From NCBI RefSeq assembly GCF_958295425.1, contig NC_081141.1, forward strand, positions 19,895,680-19,959,679: a DNA stretch of 64,000 bases, in the 5' to 3' direction. The position numbers were made by a program, and so were the translations under genes. The notes beneath the pieces were generated by a model that saw nothing but the letters and a program-made list of their open reading frames with translations, ran no database searches and had not been told where the DNA came from. Below, piece after piece: positions 1 to 13,048 of the stretch (positions are counted from its first letter, which is position 1; the number at the start of each line of letters is the position of its first letter). The stretch is from Solea solea. Its lineage: Eukaryota > Chordata > Actinopteri > Pleuronectiformes > Soleidae.

Positions 1-3000
1 AATTATGACTCATCTTAGACGATGTGTTTGGCTGTGTGATAGGAAATTAGGCTGCTTGACAGAGAGAAGAGGAAATGAGATGAGAAGGACAGAGACGGCG
101 CTTTAATATATTTTGGTGTTGTTGTTATTGTTATAGAACATCATTATCGAACATTAGCGACATGCTGTTTTTGTCCACTTACAGAAAACATTTCCTGGAA
201 TGAGAATATGCAGCTTAGCAGTGTACAAATCCACCCCAGTGTTTTCTCCTCTGTTTATTACGGTAAACATCTGTTTCTTTTAACACTATCAGTTCTTTAT
301 CATGCTATGGTTGTAATACAATTTGACCTGATAACTATGGCTACTTAATCTCACTAAAATTCTATTATTTTTGCAACTCACAACAGTATTTAAGGCCATC
401 TTAACAATTAGAAGCATCTCTTTCCAGTGTATCTTGATTCTAGATCAAATGAATGCAAAGAAAGTTACTTCATGTACCAGACTTTTAAATTTATTTGAAT
501 AATTCAAATGAAAAGAAGTGTGAAAGGCCTGAGAACACTATTTATATTGCAGAAATGTCAATGCAACAGCATTTGCACTTTAACAGGAGTTCCAGTTTAG
601 CTGGCCTTTCTCTTTGACACAGGTGCTGTGTTGGGGTTGGGCAGATGAACGAACCGGGGCTGCGGTATTAACATATGCAAACGATCTAAAGCGATAGAGG
701 CAGAGTGATTCTGTGACACAGAACCAGCAGAATTATTTCTCACCTGCTGTTTCACAGTCGATTTATTCATATCACTTCCTGAATGATAGATCCATAGTCT
801 TTCGCCTTAAAGGTGCAGGGTTTTCCAGTTTTTCTTTTTTTTTTTGTTGCACAATCGGCTGGTTCAAAATCTCTCTATCGCAGAGCCGAAAAACAACGAG
901 TTCTGCGCTTAATTAACAGTGATTAAGTGTTCACGCTGACAGCTCTACTAAGACCATATTACATTATCACAGACTTTTATGGTGTACCTCTAATGTTCCC
1001 TTTGCTTATCTCGTCTGAGCGTTTGCACTTGTTGCAGTTGAAAAGCTGAGATTTCTGGAACAAACCAAATCCAAACGGCACGAGGCAATTGAAATTTAAG
1101 TCCTTCATTATCAGGGTTTTAGAATCAGTTAAAATTGAAGTAATTAATAGAATAGATACACATTAATGAGCCCCTCTAAATTTGCATTTTTAATGTGGAT
1201 TTGTTGATTTAATTTAATTAAAAAACAAAATTCTGCCTCAGTCAACCGTTGGTTGCTTTTGTGATCTGTTGTCAGTTCTCATTATTGAAAATGCCAGAGG
1301 AACAATCCCTGGTTTCATAGAACAAAAAAAAAAAAACTGCGGATTAAATCCAGAAATGCTCAGAAAGGTAAGGCATCACAGATCTCTTGGTGGTTGACTT
1401 TGAATCTATGGTAGTGTTTTGAAGTGAGAGTGTTCTATTTTAGTCAAACAGCACTTTAATATACAGTAGTTTTTCAATTCGCATCAGCTGTTTGCAACTC
1501 TAGAAACCAATATTAAATGGTTTTCTCCTAGCAACAAGACATTTTCATTGTAATTAGGGCGGGTGATTCTAGTTATTTCCTACAGTTGGCCATCCCCACC
1601 CACAAAAAAAACAATACAGTGCTTTGTGTTACGTTTGGAATCAGCATGGATACTCACAGATACCAAGCTACTGGACAGAGCGAGAGTCTTGGAGGTTTGC
1701 TGATACTAAATCGAGAACAGAGTTATAGTGAGTGAGAGGTACATAATAAAGGTTAAAGGAAAAGTATAGATTTATTGTGAAACGTCTTCAATCTCAGAGT
1801 GCAGATAGCAAAGAAAAGCAGAAAGGACAATCAGGTTAATCAGAAAGTTACCCCTGCCGTATTACATTCATTTTATACTCTCCCTCTTTCTGTGTCTGAT
1901 GACTTGAATTCACCATTAGATTCACTGCCTGGAGCTTGGCTCGGGCTTACTCTTTAGTCACAGATGCACTTTATGTCGGAGATGAGTTTAATGGCAGCAT
2001 TAAACATCCGTAGCCGCAGGTGCTGAATGCAAATGAGTGCACTGTGCCTGTCAGGTGAAAAGACGGAGTGACAAATGGGGACAATCATTGTCCCCTAGCT
2101 GTGGTACAGTATACTATAGCATTTTACCCATCAGGTACTCGCGTGATGCACAGGTGTCAACGTTACAGCGCTACATACGCGCACACTCTCTAATGGACTT
2201 TCCCCTCTCAATATGTTATTAGTATTAATGTAATGAGCGTGAAGTCGGTGTAGGGGACTGACTGCCTTTTTTTTTTAAATGTTTTTATTATTTCTCTTGA
2301 GACAATGCTCTCTTTGTATTGCTGATTGACAAGGGTGCAGCCCACATCTTCCTACTCAAGAAAAGAATCATAAAGATGATGCACTTCAGTCTCACATAAT
2401 ATGTCATGCAGCCATTATTTTGTATATCACACACTGGACTGAACATTATATAAACCCACACATATACTGTATAGGTAGGTGCATATCGGAATGTACTGTT
2501 CGCTGTGTGCGCACATTGTTTATTGCCTGTGTGGACATGCATCGTGTGTGTCCGTGCTATTGTATATCAGTGCTGGGAGCCAATAGTCCAGTATAACGGG
2601 CATATGAGCAGTAAAAATAATGCATGTCATAAAAAGGCATATAATTGGCATTTTCAGGCTGGTGAAATGGATCGCCTCTAATTCTGCTGTTGAGAAATGG
2701 CTTCAGAGAGGAGGGCAGTGCGTCACAAGCATGGAGAGCAAAGTGCGCATGGGGGGGAAAGACAAAAGGTAGAAACAGTATGTTGAAATTAGAGGAACAG
2801 ACGCATAAAAGCATAACAATTAAGCTGGGGTAAAAGAAAGAAAGAAAGGAAGGAAGGAGAAGAGAATAAATGGAGAAATGTAATATGTAAACAAAAATAA
2901 GAAAAAGGAAATCAATGCAAAGGAAGTGGGCATTCCCTCCACACACAGACACACACTTTTTTTGTAGAACGCGAGAGTTTGCAAGCTGTAAAAAAGAAAA

Positions 3001-3171
3001 TGAAACTAAGAGTGTGTCTGTTGGGCTATTGAGTCATGACAATTATAAGATGGATGACCCTGGGTGTTAGAAAGGCCTCCCTGCATGTACAACATCTATC
3101 ATCACAGAACAGACTTGTCTTCATCTGTACTGTGTGTTTCCTGTGTGTGTGTTTGCTATGAGTTCTTTCAA

Positions 3172-3252
3172 GCTGATAATGATGGTGAGAATCAGGATTA
3201 GAGGATCAATTAGTGTGCTTTGCTTTTTTTCCATCTTTTAATGTAATAGTGT
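3172..3252 (+). repeat. Module duplicated at 7311-7391, copy 1
   Basis: Starts gctgataatgatg, continues with a shared caggattagaggat block, a tgtgtgcttt block, and ends catctttt/aatgtaat then gtgtg. The same blocks recur in the same order and orientation 4.1 kb downstream, with only a few substitutions and 1-3 bp indels by eye. It matches no coding feature. It may be part of an unrecognised dispersed repeat or a local duplication. Confidence 0.7.
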
Positions 3253-3285
3253 GCCTGTACTTGGCAAAAACACTGGCTGGACCAT

Positions 3286-3475
3286 TAGTGGGGTTGAAAT
3301 GGGGACAAAAACCTGGTCCTGATGAGGCAGATCCTAATATCTGAGGATATAATATTATATATAACTTAATATAATATAATATTAAGTTAAGGGCTAAGAT
3401 TTGAATTGTGGTCAGGTTACGGTTAGTGTTAGGCATTAGTAGGTTTGGTTAGAAGGCTGGTGGGGACATGGCTCT
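3286..3475 (+). repeat. Dispersed repeat relic (ggttagggtt-type), + copy
   Basis: Contains ggggacaaaaacctggtcct, then gatttgaattgtggtcagg, ggttacggttagtgttagg and tggttagaagg. The same landmarks, in reverse complement, occur at about 7575-7740. From memory, closely similar text with runs of ggttagg is common in fish genomes near CA/GT arrays. Inside it, 3363-3392 is an AT-rich near-palindrome. Family not determined. Confidence 0.55.
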
Positions 3476-5237
3476 AAAAACTCACCGCTGTGTTGTCAGA
3501 ACAGCGCATCACCTGCGCTCTCTGTCTCTCTTTCTCGTCACCTCTGTGACTTGCAGCGATATTTCGGCACGGCTGTGATGCGTTCACTGATGCTTGTAAA
3601 ATCCGCTCGCTCTCCTCTCACAGTATTCGCGCACACATACACACCACCCTGTCTCTAATATTGGTAGGTGCAATCTGTCTTTCCCGGCAAACCTACACCC
3701 TTATGGTTAAGTTTAGGGACAACACTTTGTTTAGGCTTTACAAATGTCAGGAAGGGAACGAAGCATCCTACGGTGAATGGCTGTGCAAGCCTGTGTGTGT
3801 ATGTGCTCTTGCAGTTATGTTTGGGGTTATTACTTTGTGCTTAGGTAGGAAACAACTCTGTCTGTCCTGTAACTGCTATTAGAATAAATGCTTTGACATA
3901 CTCTCACACACACATTTGTTGGAATTTCTCCGTATTTAAAAATGTTGCCCGCCCCAAAGCAAATTTCAAGACCTCCGCTTCATGAACCTAGAAATATTTT
4001 ACCAGAAATATTCCACTTCCATTCTCCTGTAACAGAAAATACTTCTCCATAAGGCGCCACTATTATTGTTTCAGAGGAGGTGAGTGATGTTGAACCCTGC
4101 TAACACTCATTTTCTTGTTGCTCTGTAGATTTGATGGACTTCACACGTTAAAGTCAAATCCATACCTTAACTCTGGTGAAAGCTGCATAGCTTGGCTTTG
4201 GTGTCAGACTCTGGTAAACGCACACATGTAGAAAAAAAACAACACCAACAACTGTGTATGTGCGAGGTAGAAGAAAAACGTTCTTGTACTTGACATAAGC
4301 TGTCAAAGCGAAGAGTGAATGATTGATCATATGTCATGTTTTTATGCTTAATTTATGCCATTGAGATAGCAGCATGCAACAGAAAGAGATAAGTGGGGAA
4401 AGTTCATTCTAACCTGAGACGCCAGGCAAGAAGACGGGGACGACAGTTGAGAGGTTAAAAAGAGCAGCTATTGTTGCTTGACAGACAGAGCTCACCTGTC
4501 CTCAAACGACAGCAGATTTCATTGACATCTGTCTGAGGTGCTCGGCAGAATCTCCGCGGGGACACCTCAGGCTTTGATACCGCAACGGTTAAGTGTTGTC
4601 AGGCTGTTCCGCAGAGAAAAGAGATGAAGGGGGCAAACTTAAGAGATGCAAGACGAGGCTCAAGCTAAAGGATAGGGTGGGGGGGCAGATGAAGTAAGGG
4701 CAAGTGAACAAAGAAAAGTAAGAGAGCTAGGGGATGATAGCGAAAAGAAGAAAGAACCAGTCAAGAAGAAAGTATGAGGGCAAACGAGGGAGCAATTCAG
4801 TACAACCTCTCCTGTGAGAAATCTTGTGTTGATCGATAATTTAGTGCTGTGGTCTTGTTTTGCCAATGAACATTTTTCCTTTAATTCACCTTTTGAGGTA
4901 ATGCTCCCCACCACTATTTACGTGGTTATTTTTTTCTGGGGGAATGAGACTAAAGGCACCTAATTTCGTCGCACCTCACTTCTAAAAGGCTATCAGTCAA
5001 AGCGAACATCGTCTCTTGATGATGAAGCACTCCTCAATTCTGTGATTATGTCTGCTTGTCTTCACTGCCATTCCTCCCTCTTCAGTGTTTCCTAATACGC
5101 AGACTAAAAGCTTGCTGGTTCCCTTTCTGGGTTTCAAACAAGAGGCTGGTTATTTCTACGCTCACCTTTTGAAAATGTCACATTTTTTACGCACGTCTGC
5201 CAGAAAAACTAAGCAGGGAAATGCTAATGCAGTCTTT

Positions 5238-5626
5238 AAAGGAATACTTCACCGATTTGCATTTAGCTTTGTATTACTAGAATAGTGGTAGTATTTTTGA
5301 AAAATTATACTTCCCAACCTCAGTTGAGAAATATCTTCATTCTTTTCTTTGTGACATGCCCACCAGTGACACTTGGTCATGTTAGCATAACTGTTAGCAA
5401 AGATGGCGGACACTGTTTTCTGCATTCTAGGAATGAGCCCCCGTCCCCTACGAGTGGAGTGTGGAATTAGCGTTTCAGTTTCAAGCCTCGGACCAAGTGT
5501 CACTGGTGGGCACGTAACAAAAAAAAGAATGAAGATATTTCTCGACTCAGGGGAAAACTATTTTCAAAAATATTATCCCTATTCTAGTAATACAAAGCTA
5601 AATGCTAATCTGTGAAGTATTCCTTT
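5238..5626. mobile_element. Fold-back (long terminal inverted repeat) MITE
   Basis: A 389-bp element whose left arm (5238-5378) is the approximate reverse complement of its right arm (5491-5626), around a 112-bp centre. Ends are aaaggaatacttcacc and gtgaagtattccttt. Further in, both arms carry gcatttagctttgtatt/tactagaata and, near the centre, caccagtgacacttggtc against gaccaagtgtcactggtg. The two sides resemble each other along the full arm length with small indels. It has no transposase and must be non-autonomous. The overlapping short ORFs come from the arms and are not genes. I saw no convincing target duplication. A half copy lies at 25504-25557. Confidence 0.85.
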
Positions 5627-7088
5627 GCATGATTGAAAATTTGAGTCAATTGAAGGGTGATTTATGTTGTTTTTCTAAATATATTCCTTACTCCTTCTAA
5701 CTGTATAATGTGCTTTAATAACAACAACATGCGTTTGTTTCCACGTTCACGTTGAACATGACAAAATGTGGTCAAAAATGTTTTTTCCTTGCCTGCTTGT
5801 GAGAAAGAAAACATTCATTATTATTATTATTATAATATCTTTGAGAACAACATAGCCTTGAAACTGAGAATTCAACAGTCCTTTGTTATGTCACGCAGGC
5901 TTGATACTTGGGAAATCTTTGGGCAAAGTAAGAGTCGTCCTCCACATTGATTGAAAGACATGACTGCAGTTTGAGTAAATTCACTTCAATTCACACAGGT
6001 CAAGGTTTAGATTGTTTTACTTTAGTTCTATTGATTAATGGCACATTTGTTAGTTTTTGAATGGAGAAAGAAATGTCATTGTCCTGATGTTGCTGCCTTT
6101 TTTTTTTTTTTTACTGACTACAGTGATGATAGATAAATCATCATAAAAATGATAGATCATGCATCCCAATAATTATTGCTGTGTAAAAAAAAAAAAAAAA
6201 GTGTTTAATGGAATTTACCCTTGTACAACTATTAACCTAGGACCAAGGTTAATCATGAAATGAGAATGTCGAAATTATAAATGATAAAGCTCCTGAGTTT
6301 GTTTTCCTGCTACATTTGTCATTTTGTGTGAAGGCAAGGCAAGTAAATTAAATACTTCTGAAATCAGCTGAAACTGCACGGGGGGGAGGAGGGTTTGATC
6401 TTTGCTTTGAGTCTGTTTATGTGTCCAGTGGAATGTCAAGTAGTCCTAAATCATCACGAGCCGTTAAAAATATGCTTCTGGTGAAACTTAAAATCTCAAA
6501 TTGACAGAACAAGTAATGTGGGCTTGCAGCGATGAATGACTATGAAGACGACATTTTTATAGGTAAGGTCAATGTTGGTAGTCAAGCTTCGATTAAGTTT
6601 TAGTGGGGGCTGGAAGGCAGAGAAAGATGAGGGATGCTGTGACACTGATCAACCCCGACTCCTGTTGAAAGTACCTCGCAGTATGTGTCCTCTGCTGTGT
6701 AGGTGTCGATGCTGAGACGAGAACAGGGGCCATGCACCAGAGACCAAAGACTCCACCGCTCCAGAGGCCTGTTAAATGTTTAATGAACTGGGACAGTTAA
6801 TTAAAACGGTGCTCTCGGTTAGGCTCCCCCTGTTGTTTGCATTCATGTGTGTCTAGGTCTACGTCTAATGCCTCACCACTGCGACAGAGTCACGGTGGTG
6901 GAGAGAGAGAGACAGAGAGAACAAAAATTTGCATTGGTTCTTCTCAGGCCTGTTCGTAATCGCGCCTGAACAGTGGCTTGTAAACTTCTGGAGAGATTTT
7001 CATCTCTTCTGTTTGTCAAGAAGCCAGACAGTCTGCAGTGAAAGCTTTGTTAATAAATAAAAAGGTGTTTGATATGCAGCACCCCAAC

Positions 7089-7113
7089 AACACACACACA
7101 CACACACACACAC
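7089..7113 (+). repeat. (CA)n microsatellite
   Basis: About 12 uninterrupted CA units. Confidence 0.95.
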
Positions 7114-7310
7114 TAGCAATCATAAAATCAGCAGCATACATTAGTTCATAGACGGGGCTGTTTTTTGCCGAGGGATAATTGTGGACAAGGAGTAATACAA
7201 AACACTAAATTAAGAAGCCTTAGACAAATATGCAAAGGACACAGACAGGATCACACAGCTGTGATGGCCTATAATGACTCGAAGCTCTTGACAATGAAGT
7301 GTCCTTTTGA

Positions 7311-7391
7311 GCTGATAATGATGATGAGACACAGGATTAGAGGATGAACTTGTGTGCTTTGGCTACTTTCATCTTTTTAATGTAATTGTGT
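7311..7391 (+). repeat. Module duplicated from 3172-3252, copy 2
   Basis: Direct-orientation counterpart of the module at 3172-3252. It runs directly into a GT microsatellite at 7387, where copy 1 has only a short gtg stretch, so the array may have expanded from the end of the module. Confidence 0.7.
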
Positions 7392-7411
7392 GTGTGTGTG
7401 TGTGTGTGTGT
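7387..7411 (+). repeat. (GT)n microsatellite
   Basis: About 12 GT units followed by tacacaca, directly after the duplicated module that ends at 7391. Confidence 0.95.
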
Positions 7412-7574
7412 ACACACAGCATTTGAATATGCTTGCGTAATGCGTTTGTAATTGATTTTAAATAATCTTAAAATTATTTGGAAATGTTGGGATATGTTGT
7501 TACCCTCTGTATTCTCTCTCACACGCACACACAGTTTCGCATAGTTACCACAGCATTGACTTCCATTCATGGAG

Positions 7575-7740
7575 ACAGCCTCGACAAAGCATTCATTCTA
7601 ACCCTAACATAACCAGATAATGCTTAACCCCTGCCTTTAACCTAACCACAATTTGAAATTTTAGACCTACATTTCACCGTGTTTTCTCGGAAACTTGCGT
7701 CTTCCACATTAGGACCAGGTTTTGGTCTCTGTGAGGACTA
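7575..7740 (-). repeat. Dispersed repeat relic, inverted relative to 3286-3475
   Basis: On the minus strand it reads gtcctcacagagaccaaaac, ctggtcctaatg, caaattgtggttaggttaa, ggcaggggttaagcatta and gttagggttag, the same order of landmarks as the + copy at 3286-3475. No coding potential is evident. Confidence 0.5.
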
Positions 7741-8547
7741 CTGATCATAAAGAGGTCAGTGTTTATGCCAGAAAAGATCCTGAAAATGTAACAAATATAC
7801 AGACATAAACTTTAAGACACAGGTGTGTGCTTCCCTGCTCTCAGTGTCAAGATTTTGGTGCGTGATTTCAAAATGAAACCTTGTATAGTATAGTATACAC
7901 ATACATATGGGTTTATATAGTAAACACAATGGGTTTGAATTGCAGAGACCATGTCGTCTGTGTATTTTCCTCATATGTCACACTGTCTTTTTGTTTTTAG
8001 CACGCTCAACTGTCTGACACTAACCTTCAATCTATTTATTCTACCTTTTCTATTGGCACTTTCACCACTGTTGTGCACCAGAGCTCCAACAAAACTGGCC
8101 ACAGAGTGAGTTCTAGTTTTGATTCCATGTTTGTTGCCTGTTTGTGTGTGTGTGTATGTAGTGTGTTGTGCAGTTTAGCTGTTGGAAATTTTTTCAGGGA
8201 TTATGCCTATTGGCTACACTGTCATATCAGTATTTGCTGCATTGCCAGATGCTGATTAAAGCTGGACACGCTGAAAGAGGCTGGCTAAGCATACAATGAG
8301 ACAATCACTGGTTTAATCCCTGATCCTAGATGTGTGATTGTGTAGTCAGTCGCACATGATTCTGGGAAGTACTGCTATACTTAGCAGCATCTGATATCAC
8401 TGACGTTACTCTGTGATAGAACGGCAAGAAGGAGCTTCAGCTGTGAGGACAGGTCAATATTGAAATCTTCACACGGATTTATAACAACATTAAATCTCTT
8501 TTTTTTTTTTTTTTTTTGCTTTTCTCTTCTATCTGCCTCTCCTCCAG

Positions 8548-8722
8548 GGAACAAAGTCGGCCGACCAGCCTGCTGCCTGCTGATTGGAACATGGGGTTGG
8601 GCTTTGGGAGGGAAGAGGAGTCCTTAACTCCAGGGCTGGAGGCCCTTCCACTCAGACTGATGCAGCAGGACTGCACTGCTGTCAAAACCCTGCTTTTAAG
8701 ACTAAGACGGACACTGCAGGAG
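8548..8722 (+). CDS. ccser1: CCSER1-like internal exon, conserved helix (LMQQDCTAVKTLLL)
   Basis: This is an internal coding exon. A very strong polypyrimidine tract (a T run, then CT-rich sequence ending cctccag) precedes it and the donor GAG|gtgggt follows it. The first base completes a codon from an upstream exon (phase 2 entry) and the exon leaves in phase 0. It encodes 58 full codons: a polar, Gly/Glu-containing start with PADWNMGLGFG, then a predicted helix with LPLRLMQQDCTAVKTLLL and RLRRTLQE at the end. From memory, human CCSER1 (FAM190A) has the near-identical run RLMLQDCTAVKTLLL followed by a basic stretch and LQE, so the assignment is strong, although CCSER2 is a paralogue that shares parts of this region. 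CCSER proteins have been linked to cell division and microtubule-associated functions; their biochemical role is poorly defined. No exon for the preceding serine-rich half is visible upstream, so it should lie outside the window. Confidence 0.88.
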
Positions 8723-11700
8723 GTGGGTTGCCCGCATATACATGCACATAATGCATCATTTCCATAACGGGGTTCTATACTCGGATAAAGGCAGCAACAC
8801 AGAAGATACAGATTACATCAAAAGAGCACTATTCAGTTAAGTGGCCCACACTGAATTTGATTATCACAAAGACAATGAATAAAACATTGAAAAGCTTAAA
8901 TTCATTCCTTTTTCACTTGGACTAAACTGACAGGCCATCCTCTGATCTAATTACAAATTCTGCTGTAAACCTATAAGTGTAAATGGTTTTTAAATATAAA
9001 GGAATTTCATCAGCACAGTATTCCCCTGACAATCTCTTCACCCCCAGTCTTAATCAGCTCTATTTAAGCGCCATCAGATAATCTCCAAGAGGATGCGTTT
9101 CCGCCTTTTGATGGTCTCTGTAATCACTTTTTTATTTTTTTTTATTTAATCAGATGCCATATTTTGGATGAGGGAGCTGGACAGCCACCGTATTCGTCAT
9201 ACACCAATACACGCTCTCCACATTAGTCCCCCTATTTCACGAGTATCACCCTGCTCTCCATGTGCTATTGTCTGTTTAAGGCTTTCACCTCAGGCTATGA
9301 AGACATCTTAGGGTAAATGGTGAGAAACCAGTAATATTCAGTCCAACCTGTTAAAGACGTTATTATCTGTAATGGTCACTTAGTAAAGCAGTGACACGTG
9401 GCAATAGCTTATTTAACATGTTTTACTCGAAGAATAAGGGAACCATATTGTTCTGGTCTTTTTAACCGTGGGACTGCCTTTACACTCTAAATAGAAAGTA
9501 AGTATTTTATAACTTGATCATTGAGGGTTTTTTTCTTCTCTTTACAGAACATGGAATTGTACATTTACTAGGTTTATTTGGTGTAATTGTTATTTGCAGA
9601 GAGGTTGATTTAGGGCAGTTTTTCTAGTCATGATGAGAAAACAAACAATCAACTGCTGATTATGAATTATAATTTCACAATGGCAGGCCATAACGATAAT
9701 TACACTCTTTTGGAAAATGGCTGACACATAAACAAAGTTTTTGTAAGCAAGGGTTCAATATGGTAGTTATTTGGGAACTGTTTGTTGGTATTTAATATAT
9801 TTTATTTTGCTTTGTTTTGAAAGGAACGTTTTCATATTTCCACAAAGAGCCTTTTTCACTCTGTTCTGAAAGTATAATACATGTATGCGCCAAAGAGTAA
9901 TGGTAGTATTATCCTTTTTATGATATTGTTATATTCTTGTTGTCTACATGTGTAACTGACCCACCACATACACTCGTGTCATACAGGCACCCACACACAA
10001 ATATAAATACACAAAAAGATGTAAAAGGCTGACCAGACCTGCCCCATCATCCCACCATTATTCCCTCCACACTAAGATCAAAGCTAGCTGTGAGGAGCTA
10101 TCTGTGAATTACAGACCACAGAGGAGCACGTATGGCTCTCTCCCTGTCTCTTAGCGGTTCATCTTTTTGTTTTCCTCCAAGAACCACACTAGGAGAGACA
10201 CGATGCATTAAAAGAAAATACATCTATAATAGTTGTAAACAAGAATAGGGAGTGCAAGAAAGATATTTGACATTAGGTAGCAGAACATGAAAATGGAAGA
10301 GGATAAACTTTGCCCTCTTAACTCACTCTGTTGTGTCATTAACTTGCAGATTTTATTATTCTGTTCAGCAGTTATCTATTCTGCAGCTTCTCTGCTCTTC
10401 TCTTTCAGATCTTATCATTTCCACATCACATTTGCCAAATTAGCATATTTTAGCCAGCTGTGGGTACTCCACCTACTCATGATTTCAGTCTCCTTCAGCA
10501 GTTTATCCTGTTGGTTACACAGAGAAACGTTTCTAAAATGCCACTGACCATGTGCGCGTTAACACAGTGACCCCCATTTGTCAGTGTCTGCAATAGAGTC
10601 TGGCAAAGCTGTTCTTATTTATTACAGCTTTTAGTCACAGTCTTTATAAGCATGGTTGTGTTGTACCCACACGTGCACCAGGGGACCCCGTTTGCTTGTG
10701 CCTCTGCAACTGTGCTGTCTGTCGTGGTGACTCTTTGCCTTGAGGCAGCTGCTCGACATGTGGCTGCTGCTGATGCTGCTGCTGCTGATGATGATGTGTT
10801 GTTACAAACATAGCTCTGGATATGATGAAATGAATAGGAAAATGTGAATATTCATTACAGTATTTAAGGAGGTGGTGTGCTATCATCAACATCTGTAAAT
10901 GTTTGTGTAAACACCTGCTGTACATCTTGGTTAGTAGGTTGTGCAGCTATGTTAACCACAACAAAACTCTGTTGCACATACCGTACATATACTGTATTGC
11001 ACATACTATAAATAAGTATATCAGATGTTGAAGACGTTGAATTACATGTCTCTTCTTTGCTTCAATTTGATTGATCGAAGTGGAAAAATAATTCCCATAG
11101 TCCACATAGTGTTGCCAACTCTTTAGTAGGGAACGTAGCTATTAGCTGTCCTACAAGTCGCTAGAAGTCACTAAGTGACGTCATAATTGGCCATGTGTAA
11201 TTGTAATGGACGCAGCAGGACAATGTCGTGGGAGAGACAAAAAGTGTGTAAAAAACCCCCCACCTAAATAAGTTTAGAACTACATTAGAAATAAACTTTC
11301 TTCTGATGATTCTTCGCACATGCGCAATTCATTTTGCAGTCTGGAAGCAGAGGGGTGAATATCTCCATTGAGTGCTTTGGGACATGGGAGTGGCCCATGG
11401 CGGCACCTAGTTAATTTGGCAACACTGTCAGCTGACAGGGGCTTTTTTTGATGAATCTCTGGCAAAAATGAGTAAGGGGCAAGGGGAAGTGGTTAGAAAT
11501 GAAAAAAATATGTCTGCCAGAGAACTCCCTAAATGCTATGACTTCCAATAAAAACCCAAATGTCAATGAGAGCCAGAGTAGGCATGCGCCTTAAGTTATT
11601 TGAACATTTTTATACCTTCATTTAACTGATGTGTGAATGTGATTAAAGAGGTGTATCAAACTACAAAACCTGCTTTCCTTTCTTAGGCCATTCATCATCT

Positions 11701-13048
11701 TCGGTGCATTTAGCTTCTGGATAGTGCAAGTCATTAAATCCGCAGCTCTGAGGCAGTTTCCCCGCCATTCTTAAATCTTGAAGGTTTATCACTGAAGCAC
11801 GTCTAATTGTGGGGACAGTTGTTTGTTGAAGCCTGTGGGACAGAGGAGACCTTAAAGAGAATGTGTATGTGTTGGAGAGAGTGAAAGAGGTGCAGAGAGT
11901 CTGTGGCTATATTTGATTGTGCGGCTGTCTCTCTAAATACTGAGAGGCATTGATCACTAATGGCACATTGTGGGCCTGACATCACAGTGCACCTATAATT
12001 CTGATCTGCAGGCATACGTCTTCAAAAGGTCAGCCAAACCGATAAGCCATCAAGTTAATGCTTTGCAAAGAGAAAGCAATATTTAAAGCTGTAATGTGTA
12101 ACTTTTCATGATGAACAAACGACCGGGGGAAAGGAGGCGGAAGCTAACGAGTAAGGTGAGATGGCAGGTTAAGGAATTATCCCTGACCTTCTGAAACACA
12201 ATATTAAAAGAGAACTTTAGGATAAGAAATTAACTCCTTAAACATAAGTGAGTTAGTGAGACGTTCACCTCATTCAATCGCACGGGTTTTGGCGACGGAA
12301 GTAACACACCGGAGCTTTAAGAAATCTCTCTTTCCCTTTACGGCATTACGCTCCAACACTAAAAAACAATGGGGATTATAGTCTTGCATAATATTTTCAG
12401 GCCATCTTGCTTGGTAGTCATCTCTCAAACATGCATATTTGTCGAGCATATTAATCTACACGCAAGCAACAGATGGCAATAAGCATGTGCAAGTGTGTAA
12501 AACATGTAGTTTGACGTTTGCTGCATCAGAACGTTTGTTCCATGTCCAGTTTTGGTCACGTATCTCATCATATTCCCTTTGCTATCATGTCTTTTCCATG
12601 TATCAGCAGTCCTGGCTAAAGACATGACCTTCTCTTCTCCTTCTTTCCCTGCTTTACCTTCTATCCCTTGATAAGCCATCACAAGACATTTCAATCTGCC
12701 GCTATGCTTTGTAAGATGTCTTCACCCAACGTATGCACTCGACTGTATGCAGACAGCTCTGTTTGTGTGTGTGCACTCTATGGTCAAAGAGAAAAAAAAA
12801 AAAAGAAATTAACATGAAATTGCATTTGTACAGTAATGCCAAAAAAAAAAGTTTTAATACCTTTTTGTTACGATCTAATCTGCTCAACCCGGCTAGAGGC
12901 GCCAAAAAACATCACTTGCAGGTCCCTAAGAGCATTACCTGAATCTGATCCTGTAAAAATCATTCTGTGCACATTGTTATCTTAACACTAGCACTTACGG
13001 TGGGTATCACAGACCTAACCTTGTTATGTTCATTTTGTGTCTTTGCAG
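8723..13048 (+). other. Intron, 4326 bp
   Basis: Bounded by GAG|gtgggt and tttgcag|AGT. It contains the hAT-like element at 11107-11426, a short imperfect CTG/CAT-type triplet run near 10760-10796 and several A or T homopolymers. A stretch around 12090-12320 (gctgtaatgtgtaactttt ... cacaccggagcttta) resembles dispersed fish repeat sequence but I cannot fix its borders. Nothing else coding is seen. Confidence 0.85.
11107..11426. mobile_element. hAT-like non-autonomous element (probable)
   Basis: Ends are tagtgttgccaa and ttggcaacactg, a 12-bp terminal inverted repeat with one mismatch, 320 bp apart. From memory, fish repeats with the terminus CAGTGTTGCCAAC are common. The interior contains gtcgctagaagtcactaagt and no protein-coding potential. 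The 8 bp on the two sides do not match, so the target duplication has decayed or the borders are slightly off. Confidence 0.55.

Larger units (their letters stand above)
1..8547 (+). other. Intron upstream of the first visible exon
   Basis: No exon of the gene is recognisable here, and no ORF exceeds 131 codons or looks like a protein. By phase, this stretch belongs to the intron that ends at the acceptor before 8548; whether its 5' splice site lies in the window is unknown. It holds the fold-back element at 5238-5626, a duplicated module at 3172 and 7311, two relics of a dispersed GGTTAGG-containing repeat, CA/GT arrays near 7089 and 7387, and otherwise AT-rich unique-looking sequence. Confidence 0.7.

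Noticed and set aside
2557..2952. 131-codon minus-strand ORF rich in Phe/Leu (membrane-like)
   Set aside because: The hydrophobicity comes from a purine-rich + strand (gaaagaaagaaaggaagg); no start context or homology.
5249..5615. Several ORFs of 60-84 codons sharing peptide pieces (YSSNTKLNAN)
   Set aside because: They repeat because they lie in the inverted arms of the fold-back element.
7581..7650. Interstitial telomeric repeat (ctaaccctaacataacc)
   Set aside because: Only one or two CCCTAA-like units; explained by the dispersed ggttagg-containing repeat.
8516..8547. Start codon of the ORF before the first exon (ATG at 8516)
   Set aside because: It lies in the polypyrimidine tract of the acceptor; the coding segment begins at 8548 in mid-codon.
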